64,000 nt of DNA from an uncultured Bacteroidales bacterium (GTDB taxonomy: Bacteria; Bacteroidota; Bacteroidia; Bacteroidales; UBA932): contig CAKUVA010000001.1 in NCBI GenBank assembly GCA_934693135.1, positions 84,626 through 148,625 on the forward strand. The letters run 5' to 3'. Below the pieces are notes generated by a model. The model searched no databases. It had not been told where the DNA came from and saw nothing but the letters and a program-made list of their open reading frames with translations. Both the position numbers and the translations under genes were made by a program. This document shows positions 24,313 through 33,038 of this stretch, in pieces; position 1 is the stretch's first letter; each line of letters starts with the position of its first letter.

Positions 24313-25251
24313 TTATTTGTTATACAGCGGTGAAGGGTAGATTCCATTATCTGCAAGTTCCTTGAACTTGGCCACTACTCCAGGCCGATCCTCCTTATAA
24401 GTAACTCCGAACCAATGTGATGGAGTTGAGAGTACTTCACATTTTGCTTCTCCTGATTTAATCATGGTATCTACTGCAAATGGAATGTAGAATTCTTTTT
24501 TGAGCTCTTGGATATTCTTCTCGAGGAAGTCTTTGAAAATTTTCGCGCTTCTCTCAAAATAATCCGGTGTGAATCCCCACATATTCATTGAACAGAGGTT
24601 ATCTGCAACGAGTTCAACATGAGCCTTTCCTGTGACTGAATTATCACCATAAACTTTGCCGTCTGCTTCTTTGGCAATATTGAGATGTTCTACAATATCT
24701 GTCAGATGCTGTTCTTTGTCGTATGCGCAGATTCCACGTGATACACTACCTGACTCAGAAAGAGTATGATCAAGTTCGAAGCCTACGATACTGTACACTC
24801 CTGTGCTATTCTCATGTGCACGAAGCCAGTCTCCGAGAATGCGGAAAGACTCCTTGCCATAGAAGTCATCACCGTTGATGACTGCGAAAGGTTCGTGTAT
24901 GACATCTTTTGCCATGAGAACTGCATGCGCTGTGCCCCACGGTTTCTGTCTCTCCGGATTCAATGTGAACCCTGAAGGAATCTTGTTTAATTCTTGTGTT
25001 ACAAACTGGAATTGAAGAGGCTCTCCGTCAGTGCATTTAACGTGGCTATATTTCTCTTTGACTGTCTGTTCGAACTGTTCTTTGAAATATTCGCGTACGA
25101 TATATACGACTTTTCCGAATCCTGCCTGAACTGCGTCATAGATAGAATAATCGATGATAGTTTCACCGTTCGGTCCTAATCCGTCCATCTGTTTCAGTCC
25201 TCCATAGCGGCTGCCCATTCCGGCAGCAAGGACAAGTAATGTTGGTTTCAT
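24313..25251 (-). CDS. NTP-transferase family sugar nucleotidyltransferase
   Basis: A 312-residue protein with N-terminal LAAGMGSRYGGLKQMDGLGPNG (glycine-rich nucleotide loop). VINGDDFYG supplies the metal-binding Asp pair, and the C-terminal FGVTYKEDRPGV is a motif seen in this Bacteroidetes family. It is GalU-like in layout but lacks clear markers for UTP-glucose specificity, so the substrate is left open. Monocistronic: own -7 box and terminator. Confidence 0.82.
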   Translation of the reverse strand: MKPTLLVLAAGMGSRYGGLKQMDGLGPNGETIIDYSIYDAVQAGFGKVVYIVREYFKEQFEQTVKEKYSHVKCTDGEPLQFQFVTQELNKIPSGFTLNPERQKPWGTAHAVLMAKDVIHEPFAVINGDDFYGKESFRILGDWLRAHENSTGVYSIVGFELDHTLSESGSVSRGICAYDKEQHLTDIVEHLNIAKEADGKVYGDNSVTGKAHVELVADNLCSMNMWGFTPDYFERSAKIFKDFLEKNIQELKKEFYIPFAVDTMIKSGEAKCEVLSTPSHWFGVTYKEDRPGVVAKFKELADNGIYPSPLYNK

Positions 25252-25285
25252 ATTATCTTGTTTTATTGTTTTTCACAATTATCTA

Positions 25286-25293
25286 CAAATTTA
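25286..25293 (-). promoter_or_regulatory. Promoter -7 element, nucleotidyltransferase gene
   Basis: Minus strand TAAATTTG, perfect TAnnTTTG, with TTCG 19 bp upstream as a 3/4 match to the -33 TTTG. Start codon 34 bp downstream. Confidence 0.65.
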
Positions 25294-25327
25294 ATGAATT
25301 TTGTCGTCGTCACGAATATAAAAATAC

Positions 25328-25335
25328 TAAATTTG
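25328..25335 (+). promoter_or_regulatory. Promoter -7 element, ftsB-like gene
   Basis: Plus strand TAAATTTG, perfect match, 19 bp before ATG 25355. It is back to back with the divergent promoter at 25286-25293. Confidence 0.6.
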
Positions 25336-25354
25336 TGAACAATAACATTATGGA

Positions 25355-25666
25355 ATGGGTAAATTGAAAGAATTATGGAATGGCCCTCACCATTCCTTTG
25401 TAAGATATGCGGCATTTGCCACAGGTGTTTTTATTCTTGTTGTAGGGTTCTTTGGCGAGGATAATCTTGTTCGTTGGGCTAAAGCTGGGCTTGAACTCCG
25501 TCGACAGAGACGTCAGATAGAACTTTATGCTAAAGAAATAGCCGAAATGGACAAAAAGATTGAAATGCTTTCAACAGACCGAGATACTCTTGAAGAATAT
25601 TCACGTTCTAATTTCCATTTTTCTGCTCCGGGGGATGATGTGTACCTGCTTGGGCGAGATAAATAG
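25355..25666 (+). CDS. FtsB/DivIC-type cell division protein
   Basis: A 103-residue bitopic protein: short basic N terminus, one transmembrane helix (YAAFATGVFILVVGFF, about 18-34), then a periplasmic coiled coil (LELRRQRRQIELYAKEIAEMDKKIEML) and the conserved end LEEYSRSNFHF...DDVYLL. This is the septum formation initiator family, part of the FtsQLB divisome complex. Own promoter; convergent with tadA (6-bp gap). Confidence 0.88.
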   Translation: MGKLKELWNGPHHSFVRYAAFATGVFILVVGFFGEDNLVRWAKAGLELRRQRRQIELYAKEIAEMDKKIEMLSTDRDTLEEYSRSNFHFSAPGDDVYLLGRDK

Positions 25667-25672
25667 TGTTTT

Positions 25673-26107
25673 CTATCTTTTCTTCTTAAAGAAATCTGAT
25701 ACTATCGTACTGCATTCTTCAGACAATACACCTGCTTCGACTGCTGTTTTCGGATGTAGAAGAGAAGGTGAATAAATGGAATACCCACGTTTAGGATCTA
25801 TTGCACCATATACTATGCGGCCAATTTGTGCCCAAGCGGAAGCTGCAGCGCACATCGGACAGGGTTCTACTGTTACATATAATGTGCAATCATTCAGATA
25901 TTTGCCTCCCATAGCTTCTGTAGCTGCAGTTATGGCTATCATTTCCGCATGGGCAGTAGGATCATGTAGGCGTTCGGTCATATTGTGTCCCCTCGCTATG
26001 ACTTTGCCACCGAAGGTGATAACTGCTCCGATTGGAATCTCATCTTCCGCTTCTGCTGCGTGAGCTTCGCGGATAGCCTCCCTCATAAATTTTTCCTCAA
26101 GCTCCAT
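25673..26107 (-). CDS. tadA: tRNA adenosine(34) deaminase / CMP-dCMP deaminase-type enzyme
   Basis: A 144-residue zinc deaminase. HAE (His53-Ala-Glu55) and PCPMC (82-86, Cys83 and Cys86) bind Zn and catalyse. The IPIGAVI and TAHAEMIAI context fits TadA, which makes inosine at the tRNA-Arg wobble position. The start is set at 26107, 4 bp after the peptidase stop. A further ATG at 26128 would overlap that gene by 17 bp. C terminus FFKKKR is typical. Confidence 0.9.
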   Translation of the reverse strand: MELEEKFMREAIREAHAAEAEDEIPIGAVITFGGKVIARGHNMTERLHDPTAHAEMIAITAATEAMGGKYLNDCTLYVTVEPCPMCAAASAWAQIGRIVYGAIDPKRGYSIYSPSLLHPKTAVEAGVLSEECSTIVSDFFKKKR

Positions 26108-26111
26108 TGTA

Positions 26112-26783
26112 CTAATCTCTTCTTGCAATTCCGATGTAATAGAGCAATGTTGCGAGCGAACTGACCGCAGATATGACGTATGTATATGCAGCCCATTTTA
26201 ATGCATCTATGGCCATAGGCTTAGTATCATAGTCTGTTATCCCTGCTGTTTCAAGCCATTTGACCGCACGAGCACTTGCATTTATTTCTACCGGTAGAGT
26301 GATGAAACTGAACAATGTAGTCATTGCGAAAAGGGCGATGCCGAGCCATAGGAGAGCAGGGAATACATTGATCATTAGAATTCCGAGCAAGAGAATCCAC
26401 TGGACTGTGTTACTTGCGAAAGAAACTATCGGCACGAGCGCGGTACGGAGTTTCAGTGGGGCATAACCTGTTGCATGTTGTATAACGTGACCACATTCGT
26501 GAGCAGCTACTGCCGCTGAGGCGATTGAACGACCGCTATAAACGCTGCGGCTCAAGTTTACAGTCTTTGTTATCGGATTGTAGTGGTCGGTAAGCTGTCC
26601 ATCAATGCACTCGACTCTGACATCATATATGCCATTGTCTTCCATCATCTTACGTGCTATCTCTGCACCTGACATCCCATTTCTGACAGGTATTTTAGAA
26701 TATTTTGTGAATTTGCTTTGTAGGGTAGACTGAATCACAACCCCCAAAATCATCAAGACAATGAATAATGTCCAATATCCCAT
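26112..26783 (-). CDS. YugP-family membrane zinc metallopeptidase
   Basis: A 223-residue protein with an N-terminal membrane anchor (4-20) and the gluzincin-type HECGH (95-99) in AAVAAHECGHVIQHATGY. Several C-terminal transmembrane helices follow (IVSFASNTVQWILLLGILMI onward). The family (Zn_peptidase_2) is widespread with no settled substrate. Upstream of tadA with a 4-bp gap; own -7 box at 26837-26844. Confidence 0.9.
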   Translation of the reverse strand: MGYWTLFIVLMILGVVIQSTLQSKFTKYSKIPVRNGMSGAEIARKMMEDNGIYDVRVECIDGQLTDHYNPITKTVNLSRSVYSGRSIASAAVAAHECGHVIQHATGYAPLKLRTALVPIVSFASNTVQWILLLGILMINVFPALLWLGIALFAMTTLFSFITLPVEINASARAVKWLETAGITDYDTKPMAIDALKWAAYTYVISAVSSLATLLYYIGIARRD

Positions 26784-26836
26784 AATTTTCCTTTTTAGTT
26801 AAAACTTTCTGTTATAAATCAAATACCACACCAAGA

Positions 26837-26844
26837 CAAATATA
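26837..26844 (-). promoter_or_regulatory. Promoter -7 element, metallopeptidase-tadA
   Basis: Minus strand TATATTTG, perfect TAnnTTTG, 54 bp before ATG 26783. Confidence 0.6.
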
Positions 26845-26879
26845 GCAAGATAAATATTCCCATAGTCAGTTTATTTTGG

Positions 26880-26887
26880 TATTTTTG
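26880..26887 (+). promoter_or_regulatory. Promoter -7 element, alr
   Basis: Plus strand TATTTTTG, perfect TAnnTTTG, 57 bp before ATG 26944. It is divergent from the promoter at 26837-26844. Confidence 0.6.
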
Positions 26888-26943
26888 CACCGCAAAAAAA
26901 GAAAAAGAGAACGTTCCGGTGTTGCCGGATATGATTTAGGACA

Positions 26944-28053
26944 ATGCTAAAAGAAAATGATTTTTCACGACTGGAACTGAACCTGAGCGCATGTCGTGAC
27001 AATTATAGATATTTCCGCAGTCTTTTGGAACCATCCACTAAACTGCTTGTTCTTGTGAAGGCCAATGCGTATGGTCATGGCGCTGTGGAATTTGCATCGA
27101 TGATGCAGAAGGAAGGCGCTGATTATCTTGCTGTTGCCTATCCTATAGAGGGTATTGAACTGAGGCGTTCAGGTATCAGTCTTCCTATATTGGTATTAAC
27201 TGCGGGAACAGATTATTACAATGAAATAATAGATAGCCGTCTAGAGCCTGGTATCCCTAATATGTACTCACTGAAAGCTCTTTGCGCCATTTTGGAGAAA
27301 CGTGGAATTAAGGACTTTCCTATTCATATCAAACTTGATACAGGTATGCATCGACTTGGGTTCATGACAAGTGAGCTTAACGAACTGACAAATTTCCTAA
27401 AGGACTGCAAATTTGTCAGGGTTAAGTCCATATACTCTCATCTGGCTGCAGCGGAAGACCCCCAGTCCGATGACTTTACACTTGGACAGATTAGAATGTT
27501 CGATGCAAATGCTGAGTATATTATCAAAGAAATCGGTTATAAACCTATTTTGCATATTCTTAATTCTGCCGGAATTGAGCGTTTCCCTCAGTATCAGCAT
27601 GATATGGTAAGGCTCGGAATCGGAATATATGGAATTAGTGCACTTCCTAATGTAAAATTGCATCCTGTTGCATCATTGAAATGCAAGATTCTTCAGATTA
27701 AGCATCTAAAGCCTGAGGACGGAACTATTGGGTATGGACGTCACGGTCACATTGCCGCTGAAGGGACAGTGATTGCAACTATTCCTGTAGGGTATGCCGA
27801 TGGTATTGACAGGCATCTTGGTTGTGGACGTGCATCATTCTCATTGAACGGACACAGGGTTCCTACCATAGGGAATATCTGTATGGATATGTGTATGTTG
27901 GATATTACAGGCGTGAATGCAAAAGTCGGAGACACGGTCACGATTTTTGGTGAGGACCCGACTGTCTCCGAACTTGCTGATATTCTTGGTACTATTCCTT
28001 ACGAGATAATGACCAGTGTCCCTCGTAGAATCGACAGAGAAATCATCAGATAA
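26944..28053 (+). CDS. alr: Alanine racemase
   Basis: A 369-residue PLP enzyme supplying D-alanine for peptidoglycan. The PLP lysine is Lys39 in LVLVKANAYGHG; the second catalytic base is Tyr264 in IGYGRHGH; RLGIGIYG and IGNICMDMCMLDIT are family signatures. Standalone racemase without the fused MurF-like domain found in several Bacteroidetes. Monocistronic, convergent with the DJ-1 gene (2-bp gap). Confidence 0.95.
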   Translation: MLKENDFSRLELNLSACRDNYRYFRSLLEPSTKLLVLVKANAYGHGAVEFASMMQKEGADYLAVAYPIEGIELRRSGISLPILVLTAGTDYYNEIIDSRLEPGIPNMYSLKALCAILEKRGIKDFPIHIKLDTGMHRLGFMTSELNELTNFLKDCKFVRVKSIYSHLAAAEDPQSDDFTLGQIRMFDANAEYIIKEIGYKPILHILNSAGIERFPQYQHDMVRLGIGIYGISALPNVKLHPVASLKCKILQIKHLKPEDGTIGYGRHGHIAAEGTVIATIPVGYADGIDRHLGCGRASFSLNGHRVPTIGNICMDMCMLDITGVNAKVGDTVTIFGEDPTVSELADILGTIPYEIMTSVPRRIDREIIR

Positions 28054-28055
28054 TA

Positions 28056-28634
28056 TTATTGTAGCATCATCGCATGTTTGACTTGTGCGGCTACTTCGTC
28101 TCCCTTCAAGTGGGCGAGAATAGCCAAACCGAAGTCAATTGCACAGCCAGCTCCACGTCCGGTGATAAGGTTTCCATCGATTACGGCAGGCTTCTGTTCG
28201 TATATCCCTCCGCGTGCTATCGGTGCGTCTTCGAATCCGTCGAAGCAGGTGAAGTGCTTACCTTTGAGGCTTGGAAGCTGTGATACTACAAGGCCAGGGG
28301 CTGCGCAGATTGCAGCGATGGTGCCTCCTTCTGCATAATGGAGTCTCATGAAATTTATGATTTCGGAGCTTTCAGCGAGGTGTTTGGTACCAGGCATTCC
28401 TCCTGGAAATATCAATGTGTCTTTCTCGTCAGTTCCGTCGAATTCCAATCCAGCTTTGAATTCACCATATGTCATATCGGCAGCTACTGTTACCTTGTGT
28501 GAACTTGTTACGAATTTGTCATAGTGGATGGAAACAGTCTTTACATCCACACCTCCTCTGCGGAGGATGTCCAATGTAGCAAGAGCTTCGATGTCCTCGA
28601 ATCCGTTTGCAAGAAAAATATATACTCCTTTCAT
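28056..28634 (-). CDS. DJ-1/PfpI family protein
   Basis: A 192-residue flavodoxin-like protein. YIFLANGFEDIEA carries the conserved Glu; the nucleophile elbow is AAICAAPG (Cys110); GRGAGCAIDFGLAIL is the C-terminal signature. It resembles YajL/DJ-1 (proposed chaperone or glyoxalase/deglycase activities). Third gene after tmk and the DoxX-like gene with a 38-bp gap and no consensus promoter. Confidence 0.9.
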   Translation of the reverse strand: MKGVYIFLANGFEDIEALATLDILRRGGVDVKTVSIHYDKFVTSSHKVTVAADMTYGEFKAGLEFDGTDEKDTLIFPGGMPGTKHLAESSEIINFMRLHYAEGGTIAAICAAPGLVVSQLPSLKGKHFTCFDGFEDAPIARGGIYEQKPAVIDGNLITGRGAGCAIDFGLAILAHLKGDEVAAQVKHAMMLQ

Positions 28635-28672
28635 ATATTATATGGTATTGTTGTTTTATGTAATATGACGCG

Positions 28673-29908
28673 CTATACGAGAAGCATGAGAGCTATTGTG
28701 TACAGCATGAATGCTTGGAATGATAACCGGCTTTTGGTGTCAGCATCCAACATTACTTCTGTGCTTTCTTTCTTTATTAATTTTTCCATGGTCTTTTTTC
28801 CGGGAAGATTCTGGAATGCCCATTTGGAAATTAGATTCCCGTCATTGAAATATACAGCACCTCCATTTGACCTGTTCAGTGAAATCAGAGTCTTGTAGTC
28901 TGCATAGTACACGGAGGTGAGCAGTGGCATTGATATGTCAGGGCTAAACTTTGCCCGTGCTATCTGCCTGCTAAAATCTTCCGGAGTGGATGCGACCAGC
29001 AATAGCGGTAAGAATCCAGTCTCTGATGCGTATGAAATGGTTCTGGAAATAGTTTCCCATTCTTTGGGCTTTATTTTGTCTGGCAAAGGAATAGATATAG
29101 TAAAAACCATTCCGGAGGCTGCGAGAGTATCTCTATATTGTTTGGTAACATCTGTAAATGAAAGTCTTGGAAAGTCCGTTTCTGCGATGTTATCTTGCTT
29201 CTTGACTGTGCGTGTTTCAACGAAGGTCCATGTGGAGTCTGGCAGTTTGTTTAAGGTGAAAACTCCTTTCTTGCCATTCTTTTCATAGATGAATGTTGAT
29301 ATGTAGTCATCTTCTTCTGATGATTCGGAACTTCGTGCTTCTGCTGCCTCAAGTCTTGAAGAATAGTTGAACGGCGTCAGTTCCAACATTGGAATAAACA
29401 TGAGTGAATATCCGGCGAAGAATATTACAGCAATGCCTACAAGTATGGATGATACGTATTTACGCTTTACTGGTTCGCCAAAATTATTGTATGGTAAAAA
29501 TGCGGCAAGTAGTAAAGAGGATAGTATTAGATTCTTTACAAGAGACTGGGCGTGTGTGAGATGTATGGCTTCCCCAAAACAGCCGCAGTCCATGGAAGGG
29601 TTCAGTATCCATAGGAGTAATGTCAGCATAGTGAACCCTGCCATAAGGATGGTAGATGCCCATGCTGTTGCTTTTCTAAAAATACCAGTGATGAGAAAGA
29701 TTCCGATGAATGTTTCTGTGAATGCGAATAGCTCACCGATGACTCCTGCAAAGCCACGAAGAAATCCGATATGAAGAAAATTAAAGTATTCTTTTATAAT
29801 CAATGATGTTCCTGTCGGGTCCATCAGTTTAAGTATGCCGGATACGAAGAATACGAATCCTACAGCGCATGCACATATACGCCTTGCCTTATATCCTAAG
29901 TAATTCAT
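28673..29908 (-). CDS. DoxX/MauE-like membrane protein with C-terminal soluble domain
   Basis: A 411-residue protein. Residues 1-180 hold four to five transmembrane helices of DoxX/MauE type (VFFVSGILKLMDPTGTSLIIKEYF, then MDCGCFGE between helices, a CxC motif seen in MauE-like thiol proteins). Residues about 190-380 form a soluble domain with a thioredoxin-like hint (LPLLLVASTPEDFSRQI, LLTSVYYADYKTLISLNRSNGG), and a final helix closes the protein. The start overlaps the tmk stop (ATGA). A role in periplasmic thiol or respiratory maturation is inference. Confidence 0.78.
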   Translation of the reverse strand: MNYLGYKARRICACAVGFVFFVSGILKLMDPTGTSLIIKEYFNFLHIGFLRGFAGVIGELFAFTETFIGIFLITGIFRKATAWASTILMAGFTMLTLLLWILNPSMDCGCFGEAIHLTHAQSLVKNLILSSLLLAAFLPYNNFGEPVKRKYVSSILVGIAVIFFAGYSLMFIPMLELTPFNYSSRLEAAEARSSESSEEDDYISTFIYEKNGKKGVFTLNKLPDSTWTFVETRTVKKQDNIAETDFPRLSFTDVTKQYRDTLAASGMVFTISIPLPDKIKPKEWETISRTISYASETGFLPLLLVASTPEDFSRQIARAKFSPDISMPLLTSVYYADYKTLISLNRSNGGAVYFNDGNLISKWAFQNLPGKKTMEKLIKKESTEVMLDADTKSRLSFQAFMLYTIALMLLV

Positions 29909-30588
29909 AGTGACAATTTTGCATTGACAATATCTTTTACAGTTGCAGAGATGACATCAGGTGGCAACATAGAACCATCACGTGCGCTACAATCTACACG
30001 GATGAAGTCAGAATCCAACTCACATTGGCGCAAATATACTTCACGTACCCTTTTCTGGAATGCTATGTCGGTTTCGTGTATGTCGCTGTTGCCTTCGAGA
30101 TAATCTCTGTCATGTCCTTTGCGTGTGGATTCGAGTTTCTTTTCTACAAATCCGATAGGGACATCAAGGAATATGTTGAGGTTGGGTTTTGGTAGACCGA
30201 AATTTCCGTATTCAGTGTCGAATATCCATTGTCTGAGTTCTTCGCGTTCTTTCGGATCCTGTATTTTAGCGCACTGGTATGCTATGTTGGAGTAGACGTA
30301 TCTGTCCAGGAGTACACATCCTCCTTCTTTTATGGTTTTCCACATTTCAGGAGCTGCACCATGTCTGTCTTCAGCATACAATAGTGCTACTAACTGCGGA
30401 TGAACTTTGTCGATAGTGCCGAAGCCTCCGCGAAGAAATTTTCCTATCAACTCGCCATATAAAGGGGAGTCATATCTTGGGAAATGAATGTATTCAAGAT
30501 GATTATATTTTGTCTGGAGGTATGAGTCGAGCCGTTTTACCTGTGTCGATTTGCCTGAACCATCCAGACCTTCCAATACTACGAGCAT
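29905..30588 (-). CDS. tmk: Thymidylate kinase
   Basis: A 227-residue P-loop kinase (dTMP to dTDP): GLDGSGKST (7-15), HFPRYDSPLYG, LLDRYVYSNIAYQ and IFLDVPIG. The start is MLVVLEGLDG at 30588, because a perfect -7 box lies at 30614-30621. An in-frame ATG at 30687 would be upstream of that promoter and would add 33 non-homologous residues. Coupled by ATGA overlap to the DoxX-like gene. Confidence 0.94.
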   Translation of the reverse strand: MLVVLEGLDGSGKSTQVKRLDSYLQTKYNHLEYIHFPRYDSPLYGELIGKFLRGGFGTIDKVHPQLVALLYAEDRHGAAPEMWKTIKEGGCVLLDRYVYSNIAYQCAKIQDPKEREELRQWIFDTEYGNFGLPKPNLNIFLDVPIGFVEKKLESTRKGHDRDYLEGNSDIHETDIAFQKRVREVYLRQCELDSDFIRVDCSARDGSMLPPDVISATVKDIVNAKLSL

Positions 30589-30613
30589 TTTCAATGATTT
30601 TTTTATGTGTTTA

Positions 30614-30621
30614 CAAATATA
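30614..30621 (-). promoter_or_regulatory. Promoter -7 element, tmk operon
   Basis: Minus strand TATATTTG, perfect match, 26 bp before the chosen tmk start; it decides between two in-frame starts. Confidence 0.65.
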
Positions 30622-30700
30622 GCAATCCTTGTGTAAAATAACTTGCCAAATTGGTGATTTTTCTCGGAAATCTTTGTATATTAACATTAAAATTTAGTAT

Positions 30701-31564
30701 ATGGATAAGAATAGAAATATAGATGTGATGGGAATTATTAACATCACTGATAATTCATATTTCGGAGAGAGTCGCTGCTTGGCGTCTGATGGTAGTGATG
30801 ATATTGCCAAGATTCTTAGCCGAGTTGGGATGATGGTCGAAAATGGAGCCTCTATTATCGATATTGGTGCGTGTTCTACAAGACCAGGCTCTGAGCCTGT
30901 GGGAGAATATGAAGAATGGCGTCGTCTAAAACCAGCTATAGAAGCTATTAGGAAGGATTTTCCTGATGTTGTGATATCTATCGATACATATTGGCCTTCT
31001 GTAGTCCGCAAGACTTATGATACTATAGGACGATTCATCGTGAATGATGTTACTGCTGGTAATGGCATGCCTACAGAGTGTGTGGATGTTCGTGATGATA
31101 GTGACGAACCTGGAGAGATGTTGTGTGCTGTCGCTGAACTTGATTTACCCTTCGTGGCGATGCATATGCGAGGCAATCCTTCGACAATGCAGAATTTAAC
31201 GCAGTATAGTGATGTTACGAGTGATGTGATGTCGTATTTCAGGGTTTTTGAGCGGAAAGCTATACTTGCGGGCGTAAAAGATTGGATTTTGGATCCGGGA
31301 TTTGGTTTTGCAAAAACAGTAGACCAGAATTATCAGCTTATGCGGGACCTAAATTTGTTCTCTTCATTCGGAAGAAAGATTCTTGTTGGAGTTTCTCGTA
31401 AAAGCATGATATATAGGCGTTTTGGAATTACTCCTGAAGAAAGCTTGCCAGCGACTCAGGTACTTCATTATAAATCTCTATGTGAAGGAGCTGATATCCT
31501 CAGAGTTCATGATGTGGCAGAGGCTGTGAGAACTGTGGAACTTTACCGTGCTCTTGAAGTGTGA
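30701..31564 (+). CDS. folP: Dihydropteroate synthase
   Basis: A 287-residue TIM barrel joining pABA to the pterin pyrophosphate, the sulfonamide target. Motifs: IDIGACSTRPGSEP, ISIDTYWPSV, FIVNDVTAGN, AMHMRGNPSTMQ, DPGFGFAKT, GVSRKSM and the C-terminal RVHDV. The first motif is unusual: MGIINITDNSYFGESR, whereas the family normally has NVTPDSF. Divergent from tmk; no consensus -7 box recognised. Confidence 0.93.
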   Translation: MDKNRNIDVMGIINITDNSYFGESRCLASDGSDDIAKILSRVGMMVENGASIIDIGACSTRPGSEPVGEYEEWRRLKPAIEAIRKDFPDVVISIDTYWPSVVRKTYDTIGRFIVNDVTAGNGMPTECVDVRDDSDEPGEMLCAVAELDLPFVAMHMRGNPSTMQNLTQYSDVTSDVMSYFRVFERKAILAGVKDWILDPGFGFAKTVDQNYQLMRDLNLFSSFGRKILVGVSRKSMIYRRFGITPEESLPATQVLHYKSLCEGADILRVHDVAEAVRTVELYRALEV

Positions 31565-31581
31565 TTTTCATTAAGTTTTCT

Positions 31582-31589
31582 TAAATTTG
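31582..31589 (+). promoter_or_regulatory. Promoter -7 element, purB
   Basis: Plus strand TAAATTTG, perfect TAnnTTTG, 27 bp before ATG 31617. Confidence 0.6.
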
Positions 31590-31616
31590 CAGAATTAAAA
31601 AACATAAACATTGCAA

Positions 31617-32957
31617 ATGGACACTCATTCATTATTGGCGGTATCCCCAGTCGATGGGCGTTATGCTTCCAAGACAGAACCTCTAAGAGCTTACTTCAGC
31701 GAATTCGCACTTATTAGATATCGTGTACGTGTTGAAATCGAATATTTCATTGCGCTTTGTGAACTTCCGCTTCCACAACTTGCTGATTTGGACCATGAGA
31801 AATTCCAGATGATGCGTGATATTTATCTGAATCTTACACCAGAGCAGGCTATGGAAGTCAAGGAAATCGAAAAAACCACAAATCACGATGTGAAAGCTGT
31901 CGAGTATTTTATAAAGAGACATTTCCATGAAATGGGGCTGGATAAATGGTCTGAGTTCGTCCATTTCGGCCTTACTTCACAGGATATAAATAATACTTCT
32001 CAGCCACTCATGCTAAAGGAGGCTTTGGAACATATTTATATGCCGGCATTGAACGATATCCTTGGAATTGTATCCGAGATGTCTGAGAGGTGGAAGGATG
32101 TTCCAATGCTTGCGAAAACTCACGGACAGCCGGCTTCTCCTACAAGACTTGGAAAAGAGTTTAAGGTATATCAAGTTAGGCTTGAGGAACAGTTGAGGCA
32201 GTTCTCTCTGCTTACATATCCTGCTAAGTTCGGAGGTGCCACAGGAAATATGAATGCACATAAGGTGGCTTTTCCAGATATTGACTGGATTTCATTCGGG
32301 GATAGATTTGTATCGTCTTTAGGACTGAAGAGGTCTTTTCCTACCACTCAGATTGAGCATTATGATAATCTTGCTGCAATCTTTGATTGCCTGAGGAGAA
32401 TAAACACGATTTTAATAGATCTATGTCGTGATATTTGGACATATATTTCTATGGAATATTTCAAGCAGAAGGTCAATAAGAATGAAGTGGGGTCATCTGC
32501 AATGCCTCATAAGGTAAATCCGATAGATTTCGAGAATGCAGAAGGAAACTTAGGAATGGCTGATGCAATATTCACTTTCTTGTCTATGAAGTTGCCTATT
32601 TCTCGTCTTCAGAGGGATCTTACGGACTCTACTGTGTTGAGAAATGTGGGAGTTCCTGTTGCTCATGGACTTATAGCATTTGCATCTCTCAAGAAAGGCT
32701 TAGGAAAACTTATTCTCAATGAGGATGCCATACAGTCAGACCTGCACAGAAACTGGGCTGTAGTTGCTGAAGCTATCCAGACAATTCTAAGACGTGAAGG
32801 GTATCCTAATCCTTACGAGACTCTCAAGGCTCTGACAAGAACTGGCGCTGCTATTGATGAAAATACGATAGAAGATTTTATAAATACTCTCAATGTAAGT
32901 GAATCTGTAAAAGAGGAACTTCGTACCATAACTCCTTGGAATTATACAGGATTCTGA
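31617..32957 (+). CDS. purB: Adenylosuccinate lyase
   Basis: A 446-residue fumarase/aspartase superfamily enzyme acting twice in purine synthesis (SAICAR and adenylosuccinate cleavage). N-terminal SPVDGRYASKTEPLRAYFSE, catalytic-region TSQDINNTS and AKTHGQPASPTRLGKE, signature GSSAMPHKVNPIDFENAEGN. The E. coli-like long form. Start at ATG 31617 (MDTHSLLAVS); a TTG two codons upstream is in frame but less likely. Confidence 0.96.
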   Translation: MDTHSLLAVSPVDGRYASKTEPLRAYFSEFALIRYRVRVEIEYFIALCELPLPQLADLDHEKFQMMRDIYLNLTPEQAMEVKEIEKTTNHDVKAVEYFIKRHFHEMGLDKWSEFVHFGLTSQDINNTSQPLMLKEALEHIYMPALNDILGIVSEMSERWKDVPMLAKTHGQPASPTRLGKEFKVYQVRLEEQLRQFSLLTYPAKFGGATGNMNAHKVAFPDIDWISFGDRFVSSLGLKRSFPTTQIEHYDNLAAIFDCLRRINTILIDLCRDIWTYISMEYFKQKVNKNEVGSSAMPHKVNPIDFENAEGNLGMADAIFTFLSMKLPISRLQRDLTDSTVLRNVGVPVAHGLIAFASLKKGLGKLILNEDAIQSDLHRNWAVVAEAIQTILRREGYPNPYETLKALTRTGAAIDENTIEDFINTLNVSESVKEELRTITPWNYTGF

Positions 32958-32961
32958 TGTG

Positions 32962-32993
32962 ACAGAATTGCTTCTGTGATCATGAAATTTCAT
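32962..32993. repeat. Two small palindromes after purB
   Basis: ACAGAA-ttgc-TTCTGT (32962-32977) then ATGAAATTTCAT (32982-32993). Weak terminator-like structure without a U tract. Confidence 0.3.
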
Positions 32994-33026
32994 ACAACAT
33001 GATATGTATAGTCTCATTACTTTCAT

Positions 33027-33034
33027 TATCTTTG
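33027..33034 (+). promoter_or_regulatory. Promoter -7 element, nhaA
   Basis: Plus strand TATCTTTG, perfect match. The transcription start would fall at about the ATG at 33039, so the mRNA is leaderless or starts at the in-frame ATG 33102. Confidence 0.5.
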
Positions 33035-33038
33035 TGGT

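Noticed and set aside
30589-30687. N-terminal extension of thymidylate kinase
   Set aside because: It would start upstream of the -7 box and precede the conserved P-loop N terminus with unrelated residues.
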